Shown here in pieces: positions 21,660-32,350 of a DNA stretch of 64,000 nt. Both the position numbers and the translations under genes were made by a program. This DNA is from Dendrolimus kikuchii (Eukaryota > Arthropoda > Insecta > Lepidoptera > Lasiocampidae). Position 1 is the first letter of the stretch. Each line of letters begins with the position of its first letter. The notes beneath the pieces were generated by a model that made no database searches, was not told the DNA's origin, and saw only the letters and a list, made by a program, of their open reading frames with translations. The stretch lies in assembly GCA_019925095.2 (NCBI GenBank), contig CM034389.1, positions 19,703,435-19,767,434 of the forward strand, given 5' to 3'.

Positions 21660-24600
21660 ACCATGTGAAATCTATTCTGATTATGTAGTACAATAATGCA
21701 ACAGATCATAATAATATCAAAAATCAATATTCATATTCGTATGGAAATAGAAAAAAAAACAAAATGCAGCGATGTTCATTTCACTTGCGTAGATGATGAC
21801 CCTGGTCGCACGCACCGGGTTGGCAACAAAACCCTAGAAACAACGCCCGCGTCGTTATCGCGGGATAGGTAACCGACAGGTTGCGTAAAGTTAGAAAGCT
21901 CCTCGAAATTACAACGCAAATTGATAATGGGTTAAAAAGTTATTCGACTTTTTTGTACCACCCGGTATCACAGACAGGTACGTCACAAATGGCAGGTTAA
22001 ACAAACGTAGTCGGTATACTGTGCATTCTCCTAAAAAACTGGGAACACGAGCTCCGTTGTCTATTGTTGGCTGTTACTATTATTATTGATTCATGCCTCA
22101 GACCACGAAGAAGAAACTAACTAACATCCGGATATAATGCACATTGCACAGTGGTCTTACGGAATAAGTTTCGTAGAAATTGAACACCTGGCACTACGCG
22201 GTCCAAATTTTAAGCTTCCTTATCACGTATACCCTTTAGTAACCAAAAAAGGCTAGAGATCTTGCTTAATAATGCATTGTAACACTAAATTCTGTAGTAT
22301 TGTCCAAAGGCCTTTGTAAAATGTCAACATTAGTACTAGCATACAACACTTTTATCATCGTTATCAGCAATTGATAAAGCCGTTATGTTGTAGGATACCG
22401 AATTTGGGTCGGTTTGCTCACCTGTATTAAATTGCTGTCTAAATACTGGATAACTGTTTTCATAGTATTTAGATTACCAATAATCTGAGCAATAGTTGGT
22501 AACTGTAATATGAATAAATAATATTTATTATTTAGTTAGAAACAATATACATGGAATAAGTAAAAAAAATGTAAATCTTGTATAAAAATGTTATAGTAAA
22601 ATAGATTGAATTGATAGTGAAATCAACATTAACGCAATGATAACTAAGTGAGATTTAATGAATTGCGCTTAAAATTACTATCCCAGCTTAGCCTAGCATC
22701 GCAGTCGTACGCGAATGGTCAGTTTTCGAGCCCGGGTTTCACTTTTCAACTTTTTTCTCCAATCGCATTGTCATACATATATCATCCCACACGAAGTCTA
22801 GCTAACCTTTTTAGGCCTACTCTTTCGACTTAATTTTGTGTAATGTATTTGGTACTCGAACAAAAATTGCTTTGGGAGCGGCGATAAAATTATATATTTC
22901 AATAAATACTTGTAATCTAGACCAATAAATAAATTTTGTAGAATTATTGTCTATTAATTTATTTGCATCGAATAAGCGCCAGAAGGATTCAATAGATTTT
23001 AATTTAAAAAAAAATACGCGATTAAAGTAGCAATTTTATCTTAAACTTTTGTGTAGGTTTTATTTCAATATCTTGTAGGGTTCTGTAGATTTGAATATAA
23101 AGTTCAAATCCCATATAAACTAATTCAGCATATTTAGTATGGGATATTATAGTTTGGCATTATTTTCTTTTTATTTTATTTACACACAATTACGACTCAT
23201 AACAATACTTTGTGACCATTCGAGTATCATACTCGATAGAAATGTATTAAAGCAAATGTGTCAATGCTACATTTGTTTTAGAAACCATTTATTATTATAT
23301 TTTCGAGTTACAGAATTTCACATTACGAAATGTTCTACAAAATTTACCAATAATCATAAGCATATGCTGTTTATTCAAATTCTACCGTGTTTAAAGATTT
23401 TATCAATACCAACTGGAGACACACCTCACCAACACTCAAACACAAAACTAATTTACGTAATCCACATTATCTTAGCACCTTCAATCTTGTTAATCAATGT
23501 AGTTTGAGATAAACTTTAACACTTGAGGTAACCAGTATTTAATAATTTTACACTTGAACAGGAGCAATTATTTTTCTTTATCATCCTATACGTGTGTATA
23601 GTACCAGGTTATTACATTGTGTGAGTCAAAATGGTGACGTGTTATCAATGATATATGATAAGAATGGCGAAATCCTATAAGTTGGATAGGTAGAAACAGA
23701 AATATTTTTTATTGATGAGTTACTCAAATACGTAGCTTGAGAAATTATGGAGTTGAATTGCGTGTATAATAATTGCGCGTTTGTACACGTAAGTTTTTAA
23801 AGTATTTGAAATGATTAAAATTCTTAGGAACATTAAGATGATTTGATATATGATATTTTTCCTCTTTCGATAATTCCTTCTTCGTTATCCTTATCTTCGA
23901 TATTTAAATACGGTAGTAGATTCTTTTTCCATGGCAATACTATTTATTACTAAAGTCTATTATATTTACACTTCTGAGCAATACTTTAAATTTAAATGTC
24001 ATCTTATAAATAGTTTTTTGATTAAAACATCGTTAAAATAAAGAACATTGTCAACTTAAAATGTTGAAAACAGATAACAGTTTATTACGTTGTCTTTAAA
24101 CGCCATCTAGGTAAACGTAATGAAAACATGTGCATACTGCCTAATAAAACACGGTGTTCCGTTTCCACATTTGAAATTAAGATGTCACTCTAATTAAAAG
24201 TTCATCCTGGACTGTTTAAGTTAATTAAGTTTGTTAAAAATCTTTGATTATTTTATAAATTATTTTTAAATGATATTGTTTCCATTTTATTGGCATAGAA
24301 AATGTAGGATTTATCTTTCTAAATTCAACTCACCATTACTGGTCACCTATATACTTCTACTAACCGATAGATGGTACTAGTAGAATAAATGTTTAATAAA
24401 AACCAGGACATAATAAATACATAACAATAATAATAACCAATACCTACAGTAACAATACCTACGTATAATTAACATGAAAAGGGTCATTATCTCGATTTGT
24501 ATTTGCAAGCCTAAAACATGCAATTCATTTAAAACTGTGACATTGGACGTCATAAATCCAAATAAAAGAGTGAAAAAATAATGTTCAACGACAATTATAT

Positions 24601-24703
24601 CTTAGCATCTACTTATTTATTTTATAAAACTTAAATTAACAATACAATAATTCATTATTAAAATTTTAAGTATAAATTATGTCATATTAATACTAATTAC
24701 CCG
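21660..24703. other. region between the two minus-strand LRR genes
   Basis: Mostly AT-rich. A higher-GC block at about 21780-22210 (GGTCGCACGCACCGGGTTGG, then CGAGCTCCGTTGTC) has no long open frame. It could be a regulatory region or untranslated exon of the downstream LRR gene, or an unrecognised repeat. A 122-codon frame near 23139 is AT-rich and lacks any motif. Confidence 0.4.
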
Positions 24704-24709
24704 TTTATT
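24704..24709 (-). terminator. polyadenylation signal of the short LRR paralogue
   Basis: AATAAA on the minus strand about 60 bases beyond the stop codon at 24769-24771. It is the nearest canonical signal. Confidence 0.5.
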
Positions 24710-24768
24710 ATGGTAACAGAATATAAAAGTAATTGTTTTATATCATCAAAGTTAATAAAATGATGATC

Positions 24769-26508
24769 TTAGGTAATATGAATCTCTACAGTTCGTCTAA
24801 CGGAGCGTCTATCGGCAACTCTTGGTCTAAACTCTGTTAGATCACCAATTGATCTAGATCTGCGATACCTTTGACTTGGTTCTTCCACTTCGTCTATGAA
24901 ATCCGGTAAAGAATGGAAAGAAGAATTCAACCGGGGCATCAACAAAGCTTCGTCGTAACTCGGAGGGAGGTCTTCATCGCGCAAAGGCACGCGCATCACT
25001 ACTGATTCCACACGAGGTTCAGGCCTCGTGCCGTTGAGATTCACAACTGTCGTCTCCGCAGGCGGTCTTGACGGTTCAGATTTGTTTATCGCCATCAGAC
25101 CACGACAAACGAAAGAAGTAATCAGAATACCAATAATCACTCCGATCATTACGGCGATCGTTGTGTACGGTTCGATTGCAGATTCATTAGGGTGCCATGT
25201 CCTAATGTACGCTTGCTGCCAACTCAACTGCGTTACGTTTGAGGGCGAGTAACAAATCAGTGATGACCTATCAACGATCTTCGGAGGCTCTTTCGTCAAA
25301 AATTCGTACGTCAGTAGTAGATTTACACTAAACCCTTCGCAACTCCATCGGTTTCCCTTCACGTAGACTTCCCTCAAAAACGGATTTGAGGCGAAATGTG
25401 AGGTCGACCATACTTCTTTAAATTCGTTCCCTCTCAAATCCAAGACCGCTAGATGCGGTAATGCTGAGAAAGTGTCATCAGTTAATGTACTGATTTCATT
25501 ATAACTCAAATCTAATTCTTGCAACGTATTCGAGGCTAGTCCGTTCGGAATGTTTTCAATCTGATTGATGGAGAGGTCTATTTCAACGAGCGAATTCATA
25601 CCGCGTAAAGAGTCGATGTTTATGTTTGATATTTGACAATTACTCAAATGTAAAGTCCTCAACGAATGAGATTGGAAATTCGGAACATCGAAAAAGTAAT
25701 TTCTAGATAGAATAAGAATGCCTAAACTGTTCGCTTTGGCGAATACTCGATTCGGTAAATCGTAGATTCTGTTCTCCGATAAGTCGAGAAAATGTAAATT
25801 TTGCATTCCGGAAAAGGCTTCTATGTCTATGTTGTTTATTTTGTTCCTTGACAAGTCTAATTTTACGATGTTGTATCTACGGCCATCACTGATCCAAGTG
25901 TCGTAGTTGTTATTTGATAAATTAAGCGTGTTTAGGCCGCTCCAGTTTTGTATATAGGCGGGCAGGGGGCGGCTTAAGTGATTTCCTGAGAGGTCCAATA
26001 CTTCTACGTTGTAAAATCTTTCAAGTTGTGACGGAAATGTCGCAAAGTTGTTGTTCGATAGGAGGAGTACTTGCGCCTGAAAAAAGTATAATAATAATTT
26101 ATATACGCTACGAAATATACTTTGTTCCTTAATCTTCGCTATTCGAATGAAATGTTGACTTCATGACTTTATCATCAGTTACAGTTCTAAGTTTTATAAT
26201 CTAGGGCTTGCTCGTTTATCGGGATAAAAAGCAAAAAAGGAAAGGGTATTTTCTATAGATCATGTTATTTTTTGTAAATTGAGGTAATAGTAAACCTTCA
26301 AAATAGTATGGCGCAAAGACAATACGTACTCTATAGTCCAAGTCATCAGGTAACTCGTTCAGTCCGCGATCGGAGCAATCAAGGTGGAGTAGTCCACTAA
26401 GCGTGTAAGTGCGACAGAGCATTTCTTCGTCTTCTACAGTATTTCGTATCGCACGAGCATTAGCTATCTCAACTAGCAGCCATAAACGCAAAGCCGCTAT
26501 AATCACAT
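24769..26508 (-). CDS. short LRR transmembrane paralogue with PPxY tail, N-terminus incomplete
   Basis: Exons are 26508-26330 and 26076-24769, joined in phase 0 (LPDDLDYR|AQVLLLS), the position also used by the neighbour at 17721-20158. The visible protein is 494 residues counted from the codon at 26506: the end of a signal peptide (VIIAALRLWLLVEIANA), a reduced N-cap, about 11 LRRs, a reduced C-cap, one membrane helix (about 364-385) and a tail with PPSYDEAL (430-437), then RSRSIGDL and VEIHIT at the end. Segments next to the membrane align well with the neighbour (for example FASNPF against FASNPY), so the two are tandem paralogues. This one lacks about seven central LRRs. The exon starts right after an acceptor (TTTTCAG|ATGTGATT) and the frame enters as xAT GTG. 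The true ATG is therefore in an upstream exon that I could not find. The GTG is not credible as a start. Function unknown; probably a surface receptor or adhesion protein. Confidence 0.8.
26077..26329 (-). other. phase-0 intron of the short LRR paralogue
   Basis: 253 bases. The donor is AGA|GTACGT at 26330/26329 and the acceptor CTTTTTTCAG|GCG at 26077/26076. Translation joins LRR consensus on both sides. Confidence 0.85.
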
Positions 26509-26633
26509 CTGAAAATTATTATTTAGGTCATGGTTATAACACTCACTACGAAAACTGATAAAAATATTACATCGTATAGTTATTTAATTAAAGTTGTAGA
26601 AAATTGTCATAAACTTTTTATTGTACATCATAT

Positions 26634-26730
26634 GCTCCATCTTGAATAATGTTAGAGTTATACCTATATAGCGTAAAAATAAGTCCGTTGACGAATAGGT
26701 TTATTTCTATAACATTATCCCAGATGAATC
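26634..26730. mobile_element. MITE family B, copy 2 (97 bp)
   Basis: The ends resemble those of 4034-4243: the left begins GCTCCATCTTGAATAATGTT and the right ends AACATTATCCCAGATG. The interior is shorter by about 110 bp, so it is either an internally deleted derivative or a separate subfamily. Confidence 0.5.
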
Positions 26731-27739
26731 AGAAGAATTAAAAAAAACTGAAAGAATACTAGTACTATTCTAATTGCGCACAAAGGGAGGTGTTATTGCC
26801 AAATAACGATCTGTCCAGACAACCTGTGGCAAGAATAAAATAGATTGGAAACGACAATGGTGAATAGAATTTATAGTAATAAATAAATTTGAAGTTTTTG
26901 TTTATTGTTTCAAAATAAAAGCCGAAACTAAAACTGCTGTTTAAGCACTGCTTCGTTCTAATAGACTGTGTTTAAATTTTTGATCTGTAAGTCTGTACGA
27001 GAGTTTGTCTCGGATAGGCTCCGAAATGGCTTAACAGATTTCAATGAAAACTTTAGAGACGTTAAAATACGAATTATGAGTAAAATTTTTGTGCAAGTTT
27101 TTTATGTCTTGCAAATTTCAGACGCTACAAGTGTAAATATTTCTAATTCCACACGAAGTCGCGAGCACAGCCAGTTGAGAACCTACTTAAACAAAAAAAA
27201 TGTAAAATATTTGTCTTTAAAAAACCGTTTGAATCAATTGACGACTCGAGTATTACTCTTAATTAATTCTTTGTAGAATAACTACGTGTACCTTATGTGA
27301 GTGTATTTCGTATTTAAATATATGTAAAATGTTTGAAACTTTATTGTTGATATGGTTGTATGGTTAAACGACGGAATCCTGTAGTTTACGTGCACTAACA
27401 CTCATTTAACGATTTGATTTACAACCGCTTCATAATTACGAGCCTTTGATTTGTCTTATTACTAGTTAAAGTTAAACATAAAGTCCATACAAATAACGTC
27501 AACTTTCTACGAGTTATAGAGATACAGGAATTGGTAACAAGATACAGAAAATCGGCATTAGAGAAGTTATTTAGAAGTAATCGCATACAGAACCTCATAT
27601 TACGAACATTACGACGCTTTTATCTTCCGTTTTTCGGCAAATACAAGATATCTCGGTGGGAATAAGTCGTAAACCGCTTGTATGAGCATACTTCGAGATA
27701 CATGTTTCGTCCGACCCGTCTCAGATTAGGATGTATATA
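26731..27739. other. AT-rich DNA upstream of the short LRR paralogue
   Basis: Should contain, or be followed by, the missing first exon of that gene, but no exon ending in a start codon plus a consensus donor was convincing. Around 26990-27070 lies weak similarity to the 91-bp target repeat of 11639-11729. Confidence 0.35.
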
Positions 27740-28145
27740 GTATATAGATTTATTTATTTATTTCACACAACAGAATACAACCATAAATAAATCTAAATGT
27801 TTTTAACACAAATTTAAAATCTAAGTCGTATTCCTAAAAGCGTAAATACAGGAAATTTAAAATACAGATATAGGCGTTACATAAATAATAGTATACAATA
27901 CACTAGTTTAGATACTATGAAATATGTTTGTTGATAACAAAAGTTTTAATATATGCCAGAGAAATTTGTTGCTCTGATCAATCTCTTAAATTCTCTAGTG
28001 TTACCATTAAATATATCTAAAATGGGATTATCGCTGACCAGCTCATTTTATAGACGACACATTCTGCTCATTGGGTTGTAATACGATGTATTATTTTTGT
28101 AGGCTCGCAAGGCAAATGGTGCTGGATTTCGTCTTCTGTAATTCG
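27740..28145 (-). pseudogene. decayed non-LTR reverse-transcriptase tail
   Basis: Read on the minus strand from about 28135, the frame gives RRRNPAPFALRAYKNNTSYY, NPMSRMCRL, a stop, NELVSDNPILDIFN and NTREFKR. This style of sequence closes many insect non-LTR ORF2 proteins. It then runs into AT-rich 3' sequence ending in T-rich repeats on the plus strand near 27745. At least one internal stop; a dead fragment. Confidence 0.6.
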
Positions 28146-28291
28146 TCTTTACTTATCAAAAGATATCTATAAGATTGATAAATAAAACTCAAATATCTAA
28201 AATAAATATTTTCTGAATTTGACCAAAAATTTATTAAGTGACAAGTTACACTACAACCCAGTTACCAGTATTATCTATATAAGAATGTAAT

Positions 28292-28330
28292 AGTCATATT
28301 AGCCTATAAATGTCCCATTTGTGGGATCAT
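28292..28330 (-). repeat. SINE tail fragment
   Basis: AGCCTATAAATGTCCCATTT resembles the tail of the SINE at 34722-34949 (GCAGCCCATAAATGTCCCAC) in the same orientation. Confidence 0.4.
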
Positions 28331-28380
28331 TTTTAAGCATGAATGAGCACAATATCTTCCAAGTTTATTCAAAACTGTTA

Positions 28381-28591
28381 TCTTCTTAATATATAAAAAT
28401 GAATGTCTGTCTATATGTCCTTTATAGAATCGTAAACTATACATTTGATCATGTGATGATCTTTAGCAAAGTTGTTGTGCATGAGCCAAGGGTTTTTGAG
28501 TTGCTTCAAAATTGGACCCGGTAGGTGGCGCTGCTGTCGGCATATCGATCGAAGCTTTTCCGGGCAGGACGACGTCTGCCGGAACAGCTAG
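28381..28591 (+). mobile_element. short Helitron-like non-autonomous element
   Basis: It begins TCTTCTTAATATATAAAAAT right after an A (28380) and ends CAGCTAG right before a T (28592), the A/T insertion pattern of Helitrons. A GC-rich stem-loop (GGCAGGACGACGTCTGCC) ends about 7 bases before the terminal CTAG, matching the subterminal hairpin and CTRR end of the class. No coding sequence. The 5' boundary is the less certain one. Confidence 0.55.
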
Positions 28592-28889
28592 TAGTATATA
28601 AACATTAGTTCTGTTGATGTTTGGGTTGTCATTTTTATAAAGAACATCACTTTATTGCATTAATTTGTTATTATTTGGACCAAACAATATTACAAAATTT
28701 TACAAAAATGATAGGAGCCATTTTATGAATTTCAGTGCAATGACAAGGCACCTTATAGAGAGAAACGTCATCTCGCTAAAAACCTAATGCTTAACAGTCG
28801 ATGTACAGGTTTTATTATGATGTTTTCATACATAATTTTCAGAAGGTAAGTAAATGTAATAATATAGCTACACATTACGCCAGAAAACT

Positions 28890-28975
28890 GTCTAAGTGGT
28901 GCCTTCTGCCAGTATTCGAACCTAAGTAATTTAAAGCGCGAGTGCATTGGCCGCTAAGCTACCGCGACAATGTAT
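28890..28975 (-). mobile_element. tRNA-headed SINE fragment
   Basis: On the minus strand GTCGCGGTAGCTTAGCGGCC holds an A box and GGTTCGAATAC a B box at normal spacing, followed by SINE body. Not a working tRNA gene. Confidence 0.6.
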
Positions 28976-29299
28976 CCGTATTCAAAAATATATAAGATAT
29001 TTCATTGATAAATATGCTTCTAGGGATGATAACAGTGAGATATTTCAAGAACATGATACTTCTTTCTAAGAATTGAATTCAAATATCCTTTGTAAATCAT
29101 CGTTACTCAAGAAAGCCCTTCCTTACATCAATGAAAATAGTAAAGATTGTCATGATTGTTCATGATAATCTTAACTATCGATCTCAGAAAGCCTAAGGGA
29201 TGATTAACATAAAGTTCCTATACCTATTATATTTAGAACCAGATCTTTACTTTTCTATTGACGTGAAATACAAATTTTAATAAAAGGGAAGATACTATA

Positions 29300-29346
29300 T
29301 CGTGGTTATTTAAGATTAATGATCCATTAATCTTAAATAACCACGA
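29300..29346. repeat. perfect 22-bp palindrome with 3-nt loop
   Basis: TCGTGGTTATTTAAGATTAA starts the left arm (29300-29321). The right arm (29325-29346) is its exact reverse complement, and ATC separates them. No TIR-type element or duplication surrounds it. It is far longer than chance would give in this AT content. Confidence 0.85.
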
Positions 29347-30528
29347 GACTCTGAGTTATAACTAACTTAAGTATTCAACGATAGACAATGCAATCACTGT
29401 ACCATACACTTTAGCACACATTACTAATTACATTGTGTGTAAATGCGAGAATAACCTTTATCCCCTTTATCCTCTTATCTGTTTGTTATATTTTCACGAC
29501 TAAACACCTGAACCGATTGTAACTAAATTTGGCATATATGCTCTCTAAAGATTGATGATGAAGACAGAATATTTGGTACCTATTTTCTATTTTGATAAAA
29601 AGATAAGAAACGGGAAAAATGGGTGGGTAGTAACGATCACAAAGCCAAATAATATTTCAAAATTACACTTGTATCAGTGCTTACTTATATGCTAAGCTAG
29701 TACTATAATTTTATAGAAAAATATAAAATATAATAAACAAACCAGATCCCATCAGGAATATAGTTTCTTTTCACATCATTTCAATTACTCCATTACATAC
29801 ACTCTACTGTTTTCTTGGTGATATTTTTGTGGGTAAGCTGACTAAAGATTTATCACTGTCACTTCATGAGTATGGTAATATTTCAACACTTTAAATTATC
29901 ACTTTGAATTAGGCAATACTTGAAATTATTTTGGTCACTCTTGGAAATTGGTTATATTAGATTGCTCGCCGACGCTTGCTAACGTTTGTGAAGGCAATGA
30001 AAGAGATAATAAGGCACCGGTGACTAAACTGTTCTTAAAATACAGGATGTGTAATTCTAAATACAATAGTTAAATGCTGTGAGAGCTTAGTACTAGAAAT
30101 TTCAGACTACTGATACTGTATCATTGATTACGTTATCAGTATTTTATTGGTAAAATTGCAGGATATAGGGTAAAAATCAATCAAGTATCGAATAATGTTT
30201 TTTAGCTATAAGGCATTTGGTTTATGATAATGGAATTTTATTTAACTTACACTATCTATATATTAATATTTAAAAAATTGAGGATTTAGAAAAATAATAA
30301 TTAAACGAATTATCATTTTGAAAGTTATGTTGTAAAAATATTATTTATACATGTAAATTTATTATTCAAATAATTAGGTACTAGAACTTTTAAATAGTAC
30401 TAAGTAATACATTGCAGGTGAATGTTATAAATAAACTATGATAAAAATATAAGAAACCATATCGTCTCCGACATGACTTGACTTGGTGAACGAAAAAAAT
30501 ATTAAGCATAGATTTTTTTATTGCATGA
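29347..30528. other. AT-rich sequence with one probable transposon remnant
   Basis: Around 29490-29600 the wording TTTTCACGACTAAACACCTG and ACCGATTGTAACTAAATTTG resembles a motif common in lepidopteran dispersed repeats. I cannot set its limits. Otherwise nothing. Confidence 0.35.
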
Positions 30529-30826
30529 CTTCAGCAAACAGGCTGACAGCAACCTAATGGAAAGCGGTTACCATCGCCTATGGACATTTGTTTTGCCAGA
30601 GGAACTACCAATATGCTGCCGCTGTCAAATGGGTGATTGGACTAGCGACTAATGCCGGAATACAACTCGAGGTTGTTATGGCGGCATACTCCGGACCAGG
30701 GGTGGTAACGGAGCGGGCAAATACCCTACCAGCTAGCTGTGGGTTGTTTTGTCGGCTCTTACGACAGGCCGTCTGGCCGCAGGAAATTGTATTCTTTCTC
30801 CGCTCGTGCACGGATAAAATTATCAC
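30529..30826 (+). repeat. dispersed repeat family A, copy 2 (near full)
   Basis: Full arrangement of the family: AAGCGGTTACCATCGCCTAT at the head, GACTAATGCCGGAATACAAC and GTTATGGCGGCATACTC in the middle, GGGTTGTTTTGTCGGCTCTT and CGACAGGCCGTCTGGCCGCA near the end, closing at TCTTTCTCCGCTCG.GCACGG. It is the best reference copy together with 50266-50576. Confidence 0.8.
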
Positions 30827-32202
30827 TTCACATAGTTTTTCACGTTTATTATTTTTCTTTTAACAGCCTGTACATTGACACTGTTATCGAGGCTGTCTTA
30901 TCACTGATTAGGTATCGACTTATCACAGGCCCAAAGAAATATTTTCGCTCCACAAATACTCGATACACATGTAACGTTGTTTTATTTAATTTAATTTCAT
31001 TCTTAACTGGTGACACGTTTTGTGTTGATGAATTTATCATTTTAATGAGATAATCCTTATTTTATTATATGAGTCCGCGGCTCATGGCAATCAATGATAA
31101 GATAACGAAACATTTGCCTGGTTTCAAAGTCACGTTACTGTCTCAAAAACCGGTCAAGTGCATTTTGGATCAGAAATTGTAAACAGTTGTTGCCTTTTGC
31201 CATCATTAAAGACTACCTAAATCATGGGCGACGGTCGCCACTAGCCATTAAGTACACCCGTTTGCCAGTTTGCCTACAAGCAAACATAGCAAAATCCTAC
31301 ATAATTTGAAGAGATTACAATTCAAAAAATTAAATATAAAGTAAATCGGCAGACATACACACATATTGTATATCTCCAAATTAAGCAAGTTACGCTTGTG
31401 TTATGGAAAATATACAACGTACTCTGGGGCCGATCCCAGACACCCATACCGTAGTAAATAACGGGGAAATTCGTTTCCGTAATTTACCATATCAGGAACC
31501 GAGCCCCGAGCCGCTGCGTTGCAATGAAGAAGGCCGGCAAAGGCTTCGCCCGCTCAAACACGGGGGCCGCTGAACATTAGACGTCGCTGTTCTCTCGCGG
31601 ATTTCATTTATTGTCGTTTCAATAAAATAAAAAAATAAAGGATGTACCAAAATAGAATTATGAAAATAAATTTACAGAAATCACTTACGACAAGTCCGTA
31701 TTCTACGATCCTCATCAATAAAATTGCGAATGTTTCATAGAAATGTAGTTTTGATTTCATATACATTTCTAATATATAGATATTAATTGTTATGAAAAAA
31801 AAGTTTATGCATCAATCCTTGTCTGAATCACATTTATTTGTGATACATTCGTAATTTTCTTTAAAGACCACGGGCCATAAAAATGGCTCGGACTTTTGGA
31901 GGCCCGTACAGCAGTACAAATTAAATGTAAATTTGGCGTGACACTGACCGACGATTATCCCTGTCTACATCATATAATAATGCACCCAAGAATAAGCTCT
32001 ATCTATGGCTATCATAATTTTATTGTTAAAATTTGTCGAATACGGATTTATTCTAAATTCTTACCATTTATATATTAAAAATGTGATAATGTGAGCGAGA
32101 GCGAATTCCATTCAGGTAGCTCTTTAAGACCAAATCAATAGAAATTTAAGTCTTAATAGAACTTAAGATTTTTTTTAAAATTTTCCGGATTCTTTTTTTA
32201 TT
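30827..32202. other. no gene recognised; one GC-rich block
   Basis: A GC-rich island at about 31420-31600 (CCGAGCCCCGAGCCGCTGCG, GGCCGGCAAAGGCTTCGCCC) stands out from AT-rich flanks but has no usable open frame, repeat partner or RNA fold that I can defend. It may be a fragment of an unidentified transposon. Confidence 0.35.
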
Positions 32203-32350
32203 ACATAAGTTCAGCAGACAGGCGGCCCACCAACACGACTTGAGTTGTGTTCCGGCATAAGTAGCCAGATTGAGATTGTTATGATAGTTTACTCTAGACC
32301 AGAGGTGGTAGCAATCCAGACGGGTAAATAACCTACTACCTGGCCTTGGT
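32203..32350 (+). repeat. dispersed repeat family A, partial copy
   Basis: Head (AGTTCAGCAGACAGGCGGCC) joined directly to the middle (GAGTTGTGTTCCGGCATAAG, TCTAGACCAGAGGTGGTAGC), so the block between them is deleted. The 3' third is absent. Confidence 0.65.

Noticed and set aside
26216..26506. GTG at 26506 as the start of the short LRR paralogue
   Set aside because: Nuclear insect genes start at ATG. The exon begins two bases earlier at a splice acceptor, so the codon is internal.
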